This document shows positions 34,853 to 45,800 of a stretch of 64,000 nt of DNA, piece by piece. Position 1 is the first letter of the stretch; each line of letters opens with the position of its first letter. Under the pieces are notes generated by a model. It did no database searches. It had not been told where the DNA came from and saw nothing but the letters and a program-made list of their open reading frames with translations. Position numbers and translations under genes: made by a program. Location of the stretch: assembly GCA_963734275.1 (NCBI GenBank), contig CAVTGO010000007.1, forward strand, positions 62,001 to 126,000. Reading direction: 5' to 3'. The DNA is from CAVTGO01 sp963734275. GTDB lineage: Bacteria > Actinomycetota > UBA4738 > HRBIN12.

Positions 34853-35539
34853 TCAGCTCCTCCGGAATTCGAGCACGGTCTCGCCGATCGTGATGCGGTC
34901 CCCGTCGTCGAGCATCCGTTCCTGCACGACCTCGTCGTTCACGAGGGTCCCGTTCGTCGAACCGAGATCGGTGAGGACCCACTCGCCGTCGGCACGGCGG
35001 ATCCGCGCGTGTTGACGCGAGGCGCCGGGATCGTCCACCACGACGTCGCACTCGCCGAGCCGACCGAGCGTGACGACCGGCTTCACCAGGCGGAAGGCTC
35101 GAGTCTCGCCGTGCTCGTGGAGCACGAGGGTCGCCTCGCCCCCGACGGGCTGCGGCGCGATCTCTTCCTCACCTTCCACGAACGACGGGGTGCACTCGAA
35201 CCGTCCCTTGCCGAGACGGGCATCGATCTCGAACTCGATCTCGGGCGGACCGACCAGGCCCCAGCCGCGTTCGTGAGCGGCCTCGCGGACGACCTGTTTC
35301 AGCTCGGACACGAGGGCCTGCTCCGCCTGCTCGTACCTCTCTCCGTCGTGCTCGGAGAGCAGGAAGACGAAGCGGTTGGGCGCCCAGACCTCGTGCACGC
35401 CCACGGTCTTGCCCGTGTCCATCTCGCGGAGGATCCGCTTGGCGAGCTCGACGGGCTGCAGGCCGGAGCGGAACGTGGTCGCGAAGAATCCCTCGACCAG
35501 GTTCCCGAGGCGACGCTCGAAATCACGCAGGATCGGCAT
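34853..35539 (-). CDS. fhaA: DUF3662-FHA protein (FhaA type)
   Basis: 228 residues, beginning MPILRDFERRLGNLVEGFF with the DUF3662 domain (1-115), a short linker, and FHA (about 140-228) with VVTLGRLGECDVVVDDPGASRQHARI, LGSTNGTLVNDE and GDRITIGETVLEF. Shorter than the mycobacterial protein because the linker is small. First gene of the operon; a TAGAAT -10-like hexamer lies about 45 bases upstream. In mycobacteria FhaA binds the MurJ-like MviN and regulates wall synthesis. Confidence 0.94.
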   Translation of the reverse strand: MPILRDFERRLGNLVEGFFATTFRSGLQPVELAKRILREMDTGKTVGVHEVWAPNRFVFLLSEHDGERYEQAEQALVSELKQVVREAAHERGWGLVGPPEIEFEIDARLGKGRFECTPSFVEGEEEIAPQPVGGEATLVLHEHGETRAFRLVKPVVTLGRLGECDVVVDDPGASRQHARIRRADGEWVLTDLGSTNGTLVNDEVVQERMLDDGDRITIGETVLEFRRS

Positions 35540-35663
35540 CGGATGGATGGGCGTATTCGCAGGCCGGGGCCGTTGACCGCGCGATTCTACCCCGCCGGTC
35601 CCGCCGGGCACGTCCGCGTCGGCAAGCCGAGGATTTCGGACTGCTAGGATTCCGACCCCGCCC

Positions 35664-35747
<84 letters not shown>

Positions 35748-35810
35748 CGGACCCGTTCTCTCGGACCATGGAGCCGGCGGCCGGGCCGCCGGCTCCACCC
35801 GTGCCTCGTC

Positions 35811-38800
35811 CTACGGATCGATCAGATAGTCGAGCGCCAGCGCCATGATCTCCTCGCGCTCGGCCGCCTCCGCGACGTTCTCGAAGCCGAAGCCGAAGTA
35901 CAGCGTTCGGAAGTTGGCGTCCGTCGGGGTCATCGAGGTGATGGCGCCTTCGGTGAACCCGACGTCCGTCGTCGCGATCCAGTCGAGCGCGTTCACGCCG
36001 CTGCCGATCTCCGTCGGGTCGCCGAGCGTCCAGGTGCCCGGGTCGTCGGTCTCGAATCCGGTCGTCACGCCGAGCTCGCTCGTCGGGGCGACGATGTCGT
36101 CGATCCACACGCCGAGACCCTGGATCGCCCAGTCGCTCGCGTAGGAGATCGAGACCGTGACCTCCTGGCCGGCGTGGGCCGACAGGTCAAAGCGCCATTC
36201 GGTCCACCCGTCCGAGCGGCCCGAGGCCGCGTTCCAGCCGGCCCCCGAGCAATCCGCGCCCTGGTACTGCTCGAGCCACGGGTGCAGCTCGTGCCAGCCC
36301 TCGGGGCACGACTCGCCGGTGCTGCTGCTCGTGTGACTCGGGTCGCTCGCCTCGGGCAGCGTGACCCAGTCGCCGTTCTCGTCTTGCAGCTCCACGAACA
36401 CGAAGTCCCAGTTCACCTCCGTGTCGTGGGAGATGAAGAACGACAGGTCCGACCCGTCATCGACGGGGAACGTGTTCATCAGACGCTGGTAGCGGATGTC
36501 GGCCCGCTGCGAGTACATGTATTGGAACCCGGTGTGCGGCTGGTACGGGCCGGCGACGCCCGTGAGCCACGCCGCCGGTGCCGTGCTCGTGAACTGCGGG
36601 TAGTCGGTGGGCTTGAGGATGCTGCTCGTCGTGATGAACGACTGAGTCGTCGCCCCCCGTCCCGCGGTGAAGCCCTGGTTGATCTCCCAGGGAGAATCCG
36701 TGGTGGCATCGGCGTACGGGACGTCCGTCCCGACGACGTCGAACGCACGGTCGTCGTCCGTCGTCAGGGGATCGCCCGGGTCGGTCCCGCCGTCCTCGAT
36801 GAAGAGGTACGCGCCCAGCCAGTACTGCAGGAAATCGTCCGAGAGGAACAGGCATCCGTCGTTGGCCGTCAGGTCCACGGCATCGCAGTACGGCGGCGTG
36901 GAGATCGGGTTGTAGTCGAACGCGTTCGCGAACTGCCACCCAGCGTGCCGTCCGGTGTACATGAGCCTACCGCCCTCGTTCAGGAACGCCCTGACCTCGA
37001 GCATCATCGTGTTGGCCTGGGTCTCGGCTCCGGTTCCGCCGGGCTGCGGGGGTACCCTGGAGAGCAGGTCGTTCGCCGTGTACCAGATCACCGCGTCGTA
37101 GTGGCCGAGCACGCCAAGGTGGTCCGGCGCCGCGCCCAAGGCGTCCACGTCGTAGACGTGGTGGCTCGTCCCGTCCGGCAGCGGCGTCGACGTAGCTATC
37201 CAGGAACGGCGGTGTGCCGTCCCCGGCCGTGTACGCGGGGAAGTTCGACGGCCCCGTGTAGTCCGTGTCGGCCAGGATAAGCACGTCGGCCGCGGTCGCC
37301 TCCTCCACGTGGTACGTGAACGACGGGCTCGTCTTGCCGGCGCCGGTGAACCAGACCTTGACGTCGCTCCCGGCCGGCGCGCCGGTCACGTGCCCGCGCA
37401 TGACGTGGTAGTAGAAGGCACCTGTGTCGCCGTAGCGGACGGGACCGTTCGCGGGGGCCGGCCACTCCTCGGTCGGGACCTCAACCGTCTTGCCTCCGTC
37501 GATCGAGTAGTTCAGCGTGACGGCGTCCTCGTCCAGGTCGTTGTCGAGGTCCCTCCTCGCCAAGACCTGCACGGGCTGGTCGTCGCCGTTGAATGAGTGA
37601 GCGAAGGTGAAGTCGCTCATCGGGTTGAAGGCCTTCTGCGGGTCCACCGTGGCCATGTCCAGGTAGAAGGGCTGGGTCTGGATCCTGACCGACGACTTGG
37701 GGTTATCCGGGTCCGCTGCGGACTCGGCGGCGGCGACCGCGAAGTCCAGGTTGATCAGGAACTCCCGATGGATCTCGCCTTCGCTGTCGGGGAAGACGAA
37801 CCCGGAATCCTGGTTCCCGTCGCCGAGCTCGGGGGTGACGGCGAGAGCGCCATATTCGGAGTAGGCGTAGTCGGTCTGCTCGCCGTTCGTCGTGTAGAGG
37901 TCCGCCCCGACGCCGGGGTCGTAGCCCTTCACGGCGGGCCTCTTGTCGGTGCCCGCCCACGCGACGAAGATCGGGTCGTCGGCCGAGGGGGTGTTCACCT
38001 GGAAGCCGAAGGGGTACAGCAAGAGCTCCCCGGTCGAGTGATAGCTGATGTGGAACTTCGGCAGCGTCCTCGCGAGCACTGCGTCCAATGCCTGGGTCTC
38101 GGGCTCCGAGAGCGGCCCCGTGCCCCGGTAGGTCTGGTCGGAGATGATCGAGGCGGAGCCCTCGTCGTCGAAGTTCCAGTGCTCGGGGAAGTTCCGGTTG
38201 TTGTCCACCCCGTCCAGGATCGTGATCTTGTTGTCGCCGTCGTTGTCGCGAAGGTTCTTCCGCCACAGCCGGTTGGCGGGATCGAACGTGTACTGATAGC
38301 CGTCGGGATTCTGGACGAGCACGAACCACAGCTCGGTCGTCGTCAGGATGTTGACGACCCGGGGTTTGGCCTCACGCCAACCCTTGATGAACCACTCGAG
38401 CAGCCTGCGGTTCACCTCTCCCGCGATCCATTCGCGGGCGTGGATCAGCGATGAGTACAGCACCGCCGGCTTGCTCCCATCGGCGCTGTTGTCCTCGTCT
38501 GCGGTGAGCCGCAGGGCGATGAGCTCGCGGGGCGTATCGTCACCGTCCCCCTCGGGGTCGGTACCCAGGGTCATGCCGATGACCTCGAGGTCGAGGATGT
38601 CCTCGTTGGCCGCCTCCAGGTCGTACATGTACTGAGCGAACCCGTCGGGGCTGTCGTAGTCCATCCAGACCTTGAAACCTGCCGACGCCTGCTGGGCGGC
38701 GAGCTGGTGCACGGTGAAGCCCGCGTCGTTCCGCCAGATCCGGACCCGCCCACCGAGCTTCTCGAGCCCCGGCATGTCGAAGGGATAGGCGACGATCGTG

Positions 38801-39018
38801 AGCCGCACATCGCCCGTGCGCGTGCGCTCGGTCGACACGACGTCATAGGTTGACGTGATGATCCGGGCGGTCGCCTGATCGACGACGGCTGTGTACATCT
38901 GCAAGCGAGGGTTCTTCGCGGCAGATGGGCTGGTCGGACCGGCACCCGCCGGGACGATGGCCGCGCCGATCAGCGCGAGGGCTGCGAGGACGGACACGAG
39001 GGCCGCGCGATGCCTCAT
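35811..39018 (-). CDS. Large secreted M14 zinc carboxypeptidase with C-terminal extensions (frameshift near 37182)
   Basis: About 1068 residues once the frame break at about 37182 is repaired. Signal peptide (MRHRAALVSVLAALALIGAA...AGAG). The M14 domain (about 120-430) has zinc ligands HARE and HISYHST, DNNRNFPEHW with the substrate-carboxylate Arg, and the catalytic Glu in ALAVTPELGDG. Later parts include VKVWFTGAGKTSPSFTYHV (Ig-like) and a segment with DAVIWYTANDLLSR and LNEGGRLMYTGRHAGWQF, then a lectin-like DIVAPTSELGVTTGFETDDPGTW, similar to domains in immune-inhibitor-A-like exoproteases. Likely an extracellular peptide scavenger. Confidence 0.85.
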
Positions 39019-39268
39019 CGGAGCCCCCCTTCAATGGGGAGCCCAGGGGGAGCCCCCACGTCGAACCTACGCTTCGCGCCGAAGACCCCGCAACCCGCCG
39101 AATGCACTAGGGAGATGCCCGGCTCGCGTGAGGCCCGCGCGCTGCTGCTGTAGTGCAACCGGAGGTGCGGTCGCCAGGCGGCCTTCATGGAGTAGCGGAA
39201 GCGCGCGTATCGAACGGCCCGAGGATCCGGCGGCACTAGGGGTCGATCCGGCCGGACGGCGCGAGAAG

Positions 39269-42200
39269 TCAGGCGGGCTTCAGGAAGGACGGCGGCGCGT
39301 CGTTCGCACGCTTCCCGAAACGCAGATACAGGGACGGTACGACGAACAGATTGAGCAGGGTCGAGGTCACCAGGCCACCGAGGATCACGATGGCCATCGG
39401 GTACTCGATCTCTTGACCCGGGACATCGCCGAAGATGACCAATGGGATCAGCGCGAGGCCCGTGGTCAACGCCGTCATCACGATGGGCGCCAGCCGCTCG
39501 CGAGATCCGCGAAGGACGAGCGCCGGGCCGAACGTCTCTCCTTCATGCTCCTCGAGATGCCGGTAGTGACTGATCAACATGATGCCGTTGCGGGCGACGA
39601 TGCCGAGCACAGTGAAGAAGCCCACGAGCGACCCCAGCGAGATCACCCCGCCACCCGCGTACGCCGCCATCACGCCGCCGACGAGGGCCATCGGCAAGGT
39701 CACGAACGACAGGATCGCAAGACGTGAGCTTCCGAGGGACACCAACAGCAACAGGAAGATGCCGATCACGGCGACGATCGCCCACCCAGCGAGGCGTCGC
39801 TGCGCGATCTCGCGCTCGGCGAACTCGCCGAGTAACTCGGCGTGGTACTCGAGCGGGAAGTCCACGGTCGCGAGCGCCTCCTCCACGTCGTTCACGACGG
39901 CACCGAGATCACGCCCGCGAACGTTCGCCCCGACCTCGAGGCGTCTCGCTACCCCTTCGCGGAAGATCACGTTGGGGGTGGGGGCGACACGCACGTCCGC
40001 TACCTCACTCAGTTCGACGTGGCCTCCGTCGGGCGTGTCGAGCAGCATGTTGCGGATGTCGGCGAGGCTATCTCGGGACTCGGGCGTGCTGACAACGTTG
40101 ACGTCGTAGGCCTTGCCCTCGAAGTACAGGTCGCCGACCTCCTCGCTCGCGATCAATGCCGCCGCCGCGCGCCGGACGTCGCCGGGCTTGATGCCGTAGA
40201 CGCCCGCTGCCTCCAGGTCGACCTCGACCTCGACCTGCGGGATGTCGGCCTGGAGTTCGGCGTGCTCCTCGACGATGCCGGGGATCTCGGAGAGCAGGTC
40301 GCGAACCTCCTCGGCCTTCGCGCGCAGGACATCCAGGTCCTGTCCGTAGATGCGCACCACGATCGCATCGCCCGAGCCCGTCAGGACCTCCCTGATCCGC
40401 TCCTTCAGATACGTGAGCACGTCTCGATAGAGCCCTGGGTACCCCTCGACCACCTCCTGGATCGAGGCGAGCGTTTCCTCGTAGTCGGCGGAGGGGTCGA
40501 CGCTGATCCAGTTCTCGCCGAAATCCACACCGACGACCTCATCCGCGGATTGCGCCTGCCCGATGTGGGCTCCGAAGTTCCGAACGCCGGGGATCGACCG
40601 GAGCTCGACGCTCGCCCGCGTGGTGATGCGGATCTCCTCCTGAAGCGACGTGCCGGGCGCCGTCACCCAGTGCATCAGGAAGTCGCGCTCCTTGAACGAT
40701 GGAAGCAGCGAGTTCCCGAGCAACGGGACCACGGCTAGGCCCGCCACCATGATCGCGCTGACCGTCGCGTAGGCCGGTCGAGGGGTGCGCAGGATCGGCT
40801 CCAGCGCGCGCTCATAGCCGTGTTGTAGCCACCGGACGATGGGTGACCCGCGGCGCTCGAGGGGGGCGTTGCGGAGCAGGATCATGGCCATCGCGGGCGT
40901 CACCGTCAGGGCGACCACCATCGAGACGAGGACCGCGAGCGCATAGGACATCGCGAGGGGTCGGAAGAACGAGCCGGAGAGCCCCTCCAGGAAGAAGACG
41001 GGAACGAGCGCCAGCGCCTCGATCATCGAGGCGTAGATCACGGCTCCGCGGACCTCCAGCGAGGCATCGAAGATCACACGGGCGGTCGAGGTGGTCCGGC
41101 CTTCCTGTCGGTGCTGCCGAAGACGCCGAACGATGTTCTCGACGTCGACGATCGCGTCATCGATCACGGCACCGAGCGCGATGACGAACCCAGCAAGGAC
41201 CATCGTGTTGATCGTCGCCCCACGAAGGCTCAGCACGAACCCACCCGCGATCAGCGAGAGCGGGATCGTCAAGGCACTGATGAGGGCCGTTCGCCACTCG
41301 AAGAGGAACAGGCCGAGGACCAGCACCATGAGCAGGATGCCGACGACCAGCGACTCCGTGAGGTTGTCGATCGCCGTCTCGACGAAGGTTGCGGGGCGGA
41401 AGATCGTGGGATCGATCTCCACCCCCGGAAGCCCCGGTCGCATCTCGTCCAGAGCCGCCTCGACCCCTTCCGTGACGTCGAGCGTGTTGCCCCACGGCAG
41501 CTTCTCCACGATCAGCATGAGACCCGGGCCATCGTTGATGACCGCGTCGCCCGGAAGCGGCTGATGGCCGGTCACCACCTCGGCGACATCGCCGAGACGC
41601 ATGCGCTTGCCGTCGCGCCCCGTGATGACGATCTCCGCCAGATCGTCGGGTGAGAAGATGGGTAACACGTGCCGGATGCCGATCCGTTGGTTCGGCGTGT
41701 CGATGAAGCCTCCTGTGCCGATGAAGCCTCCCTTGGCGAACTGCAGGATCCCCGCGTCCAAGGCGTCGGCCGTGACCTCCATGACCTGGTTCAGCGAGAC
41801 CTGGCTTTCGGCCAGGCGCTGCGGATCCACCTGCACCTGGAGCTGGTCCTTGCGGTGACCCCAGATCGCGACGTTGGCGACGCCAGGAACGCGAAGCAGA
41901 CGCGCCCGGATCTTGTAGTACGCGAGCTTCGACAGGTCGATGAGGGACATCTCGTCCGACGACAGCCCGATCTTCATGGCCCGGCTCGTCGCGGACAGGG
42001 GTTGCATCATCACGGGTGGTCGTGCCCAGGACGGTAGCGTCGGGGTCACGGTCGCGATCCGCTCCTGCACCACCTGCCGTGCGGTGATGAGGTCCGTCCC
42101 CGGCTCGAAGATGAGCTCGATCGACGAGAGCTGCGGGACCGACTTGGAGCGGATCACGTCGAGCCCGGGGACGCCGTTGAGCACCTCCTCCAGAGGAACG

Positions 42201-42397
42201 GTGATCAGGCCCTCGACCTCGGCCGCCGACAGTCCGGTGGCCTGCGTCTGGATCTCGACGCGAGGTGGCGCGAACTCCGGGAACACGTCGACCGGCATGT
42301 CGCGGAGTTCGCCCAAGCCGAACACCATCATCGCGCCGCCGATGGCGACGATGATGAACCGGAACCTTAGGCTCGAGCGGACGATCCAGGAGATCAT
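39269..42397 (-). CDS. RND efflux transporter, CusA-like (HME) family, pump 1
   Basis: 1042 residues with the twelve-helix RND plan. MISWIVRSSLRFRFIIVAIGG starts helix 1 and GELRDMPVDVFPEFAPPRVEIQTQATGLSAAEVE the porter domain; the proton relay helix is GFVIALGAVIDDAIVDVENI with the paired Asp. Repeats RIYGQDLDVLRAKAEEV and DLEAAGVYGIKPGDVRRA match CusA/CzcA proteins. The ATG at 42397 is chosen; the longer open frame upstream lies over the adaptor gene. Metal or drug specificity is not readable. RND pumps without an outer membrane use only the inner-membrane half of the machine. Confidence 0.93.
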   Translation of the reverse strand: MISWIVRSSLRFRFIIVAIGGAMMVFGLGELRDMPVDVFPEFAPPRVEIQTQATGLSAAEVEGLITVPLEEVLNGVPGLDVIRSKSVPQLSSIELIFEPGTDLITARQVVQERIATVTPTLPSWARPPVMMQPLSATSRAMKIGLSSDEMSLIDLSKLAYYKIRARLLRVPGVANVAIWGHRKDQLQVQVDPQRLAESQVSLNQVMEVTADALDAGILQFAKGGFIGTGGFIDTPNQRIGIRHVLPIFSPDDLAEIVITGRDGKRMRLGDVAEVVTGHQPLPGDAVINDGPGLMLIVEKLPWGNTLDVTEGVEAALDEMRPGLPGVEIDPTIFRPATFVETAIDNLTESLVVGILLMVLVLGLFLFEWRTALISALTIPLSLIAGGFVLSLRGATINTMVLAGFVIALGAVIDDAIVDVENIVRRLRQHRQEGRTTSTARVIFDASLEVRGAVIYASMIEALALVPVFFLEGLSGSFFRPLAMSYALAVLVSMVVALTVTPAMAMILLRNAPLERRGSPIVRWLQHGYERALEPILRTPRPAYATVSAIMVAGLAVVPLLGNSLLPSFKERDFLMHWVTAPGTSLQEEIRITTRASVELRSIPGVRNFGAHIGQAQSADEVVGVDFGENWISVDPSADYEETLASIQEVVEGYPGLYRDVLTYLKERIREVLTGSGDAIVVRIYGQDLDVLRAKAEEVRDLLSEIPGIVEEHAELQADIPQVEVEVDLEAAGVYGIKPGDVRRAAAALIASEEVGDLYFEGKAYDVNVVSTPESRDSLADIRNMLLDTPDGGHVELSEVADVRVAPTPNVIFREGVARRLEVGANVRGRDLGAVVNDVEEALATVDFPLEYHAELLGEFAEREIAQRRLAGWAIVAVIGIFLLLLVSLGSSRLAILSFVTLPMALVGGVMAAYAGGGVISLGSLVGFFTVLGIVARNGIMLISHYRHLEEHEGETFGPALVLRGSRERLAPIVMTALTTGLALIPLVIFGDVPGQEIEYPMAIVILGGLVTSTLLNLFVVPSLYLRFGKRANDAPPSFLKPA

Positions 42398-42413
42398 GGC
42401 TGGAGGGGCTCGC

Positions 42414-42866
42414 TCAATGCCCGACCTCGTACTCGACCCCGAGCAGCTCGGCTGCGCCGACGGTGACCACCGCGGTACCGGCGACAGGTCCGGCGGACAG
42501 GACGGCGAGGTCTCCGTCGATCCGAGCGACGGTGATGGTCTCTCGCACGAAGACGAGAGGCTCCGGATTCGCGTAGGTCCACGTCTCACCGTGCGTGCCA
42601 TAGACCACCGCCGCGTATGGGATGACCGTCAAAGCCCCACCTTCGACCTGGGGGTCCGCGATCTGAACGGGCGTCGTCTTGATCCCGAGCCGCCCTGCCG
42701 CTTCCTCCGTGAGCGTGACCCGATAGAACTCGGTCCCCTCGACGAGCTCCTTGGTGGCCGGCTCGCGGCCGGCAGTCTCCTCGGGCTCAGACGCCCCCCG
42801 GCAGGCCGGAAGGCCGAGACAAGCGACGACCAACACCGCCGCCACCATCCGTTCACCCTGCCGCAT
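42414..42866 (-). CDS. Short lipoprotein, truncated RND adaptor-like
   Basis: 150 residues. Signal peptide with lipobox LPAC (MVAAVLVVACLGLPACRG). The mature part, YRVTLTEEAAGRLGIKTTPV then YAAVVYGTHGETWTYANPEPLVFVRETITVARIDGDLAVLSAGPVAGTAVVTVGAAELLGVEYEV, matches the membrane-proximal end of CusB/AcrA-type adaptors. The hairpin and lipoyl domains, about 200 residues, are absent. It lies between the two RND genes: the start overlaps pump 2 by 14 bases (or starts at 42848 with none), and pump 1 follows after 16 bases. Confidence 0.75.
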   Translation of the reverse strand: MRQGERMVAAVLVVACLGLPACRGASEPEETAGREPATKELVEGTEFYRVTLTEEAAGRLGIKTTPVQIADPQVEGGALTVIPYAAVVYGTHGETWTYANPEPLVFVRETITVARIDGDLAVLSAGPVAGTAVVTVGAAELLGVEYEVGH

Positions 42867-45800
42867 CGCGTGCCCCCTCGTCTGACAACGCCTTCGCTCT
42901 TTGGGCCGCTTCGTGCTTCGTCAGGTCGACCAGGTCGTCCTCCTGCATCATCGAGGTCAGCTCGACATCGACCGCATCGGGGCCTGCACCGAGGCGCAGG
43001 TAGAGGGTCGGAGCGACGAACAGGGTCAGCAGCGTTGACGTCACCAGTCCGCCCACGACGACGACGGCCATCCGGTACACGATCTCCTGACCCGCGATAT
43101 CGCCGAAGATCAGCACGGGAAGGAAGGCGAGCACCGCTGCGGACGCCGTCATCACGACCGGACCGAGCCGTTCTCGCGAGCCGCGCATGACGAGCTTCGA
43201 GCCGAGCGGTTCATGCTCCGTCCACTCGAGGGAGCGATAGTGCCGGAGCAGCATGATTACGCTCCGGACGGCGATCGCGAACACGACGAAGAGGCCCGCC
43301 ATCGACCCGAGCGTCAGGGTGCCGTCGGTGATCCAGACGGCCAGCAGCCCGCCCGCCAGCGAACCCGGCAGGAGCGAGAACGCGAGCGCCGCGAGGCGCC
43401 AGCTCGAGAAGCACGCCTGGAGCAGGAGGAAAACCCCGATCGCCGCCGCGGCCGCGTACCAGAACACGCGCCCGAACGCGTCCTGATGTTCCGCGTAGTC
43501 GCCGAGCAGAGCGGCGTGGTGCTCGAGCGGGAACTCGATGCCTTGCAGTTGTTGCTCGATGTCGGCGGCCACGTCGCCGAGGTCGCGCCCACTGACATCG
43601 GCGGTGATGTCGATGCTCCGGGCGACCGACTCGTGCCGGATCACCGTCGGCGTGGGCGCGATGCGCACGTCCGCCAGCTCCGACAGGGCGACGTACTCGC
43701 CACTGGGCGTTCCGATCAGCAGATCCTGAACGGTGGAGACGTTCCGGCGTGTCTCCGGGGTACCGACGACGATCACTTCGAAGACCTTCTGCTCCTCGAA
43801 GAGGCTCCCGACCTCGATGCCCGAGAGCAAGGTCGCCGCCGCCCGACGAACGTCGCCCGGCTTGACGCCGTAGGCGGCGGCCGCGTCGAGGTCGACCTCG
43901 ATCTCCAGCGTCGGCTCGAGTTCCTGCGGCTCCACCGCTGCGTTCGCGACACCCTCGACGTCGGAGATGACCTTGCGCACCTCAGCGGCCTTCGTGCGCA
44001 TGATCTCGAAGTCCTGGCCGTAGATCCGTACGGTGACGGGATCGGCCGGCCCCCCCAGGATCTCGTCGATCCGCTCTTCGGGGTGGGTCAGCACCTCCCC
44101 GTCGAGTCCGGGATAACCGTCGACCACCTGTTGGATGGAGGCGACCGTAGCGTCGTAGTCGGCCCCCGCGTCGATGTCGATCCAGAGCTCGCCCGCGTTG
44201 ATCCCGCCGACCTGATCGGACATCACGGCTCGTCCCACATGGGCTCCGACGTTCAAGACCCCGGGGATCGCCAGCATCTCACGGCTCGCCTGCCCGGTGA
44301 TACGGGTCATCGCGGGCAGCGACGTGGCGGATGCTCCATCGAAGCGGACGAGCAGATCCGTGTCCCTGAACGACGGACGCGATGTCTGATCGAGGAAGGG
44401 AAGCACCCCGATCCCGACGACCGTGATCAAAGCGACCGCGGCGATCGCGGCGCGCGGGATGGCCACGACCCGCGACAGTGCCCGCTCGTACCGCTGTTGG
44501 AGCCAGCGCACGACGGCCGGCTCGGTGCGATCGGCCCGCTCATTGCCGAGGAGGATGAGGCACAGCGCCGGTGTCACCACCAGCGCGACCACCATCGCGG
44601 CCACGACCGCGAGGGCATAGGAGAGCACCATCGGCGGGAAGAAGGCTCTCGCTTCCCCGTCCCTCAGGAAGAAGACGGGCGCGAGCGCTACGAGGATGAT
44701 CAGTGTCGCGTAGAGCATCGCCCCGCGAGCCTCCAGCGTCGCCGATAGGAGGATCCGCGACGGCGATGTGACGTTCTCGTCCGTTCGGCGACGGAGCCGT
44801 ATGTTCTCGACCGAGACGATGGCTTCGTCGATCACGACTGCCAGCGCCATCACTAAGCCCGCGACCGACATCGCGTTGATCGTCGTGTCGCGCAGGCGCA
44901 AGATGGCTGCGCCCGCTGCGAGGGATACGAGCAGGGTCACGACGCCGATGGACGCTGCTCGCCACCCGAAGAAGAACGCACCCAGAGCCAAGATCAGGAG
45001 GGCGGATCCGATCACGAGCGATGTCGCCAGGTTGTCGATCCCGGTCCTGATGAACGTTGCCGGGCGGAAGATCGTCGTGTCGATGTCGACGCCCGCGAGG
45101 CCGGGCGCGAGCGCAGCGAGGGCATCCTCGACGCCTTGCGTCACATCCAGGGTGTTGACCCCGGGGAACTTCTCGACGACGAGAAGGAGCCCAGTCCCGT
45201 CGGCGAACACGGCATTGCCGATCAGGGGTTGGTGATCCTCAACCACGTCGGCGACGTCGCTGAGGAGCATGTCGTCGGTGCCCTCGATCGGCACCCGCTC
45301 GAGGTCGTCGGCCGAGCGGTACGGCAGGATGTGTTGGATCGCGAGCCGCTGGTTCGCGGTGTCGATGAATCCGCCGGTCCCGGGGGTGGAAGCCTCGACG
45401 AACGTCAGCTTCGACACCCACTGCGCGTTCGCCGTCGTTTCGATCACCTGCAGGAGCGAGACCTCTTGATCGCGCAGGCGCTCCGGATCGATGAGCACCT
45501 GAAGCTGACGCTCGCGTTGACCGAAGACCACGACGTTCGCGACGCCGGGGACCCCCATCAGATGGGGTCGGACCGTCCAACGAGCCAGGACGGACAGGTC
45601 GATAAGGGACAGCTCCTGCGAGGACAGACGGATCATCATCACGCGGCTCGTGGACGAGAGCGGCTGAAGCATCTGCGGCGCTCTCGACACGTGCGGCAGA
45701 GCGCCCGAATTGATCAGGCGCTCCTGCACCAGCTGGCGCGCATCCTCGACGTCGGTTCCGGGTTCGAAGAGCATCTCGACCGAGGAGAGGCCAGGCACGG

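Noticed and set aside
36967..37148. Reading the C-terminal 445 residues of the M14 region as a separate gene
   Set aside because: Its start has no ribosome site and the sequence continues the upstream domain in the next frame; one gene with a frame break at about 37182 fits better.
39115..39196. Short Cys-containing plus-strand text (CNRRCGRQAAFME) between the M14 and RND genes
   Set aside because: Interrupted by an in-frame TAG and not long enough to support a gene; may be a remnant of a small Cys protein, but there is no second line of evidence.
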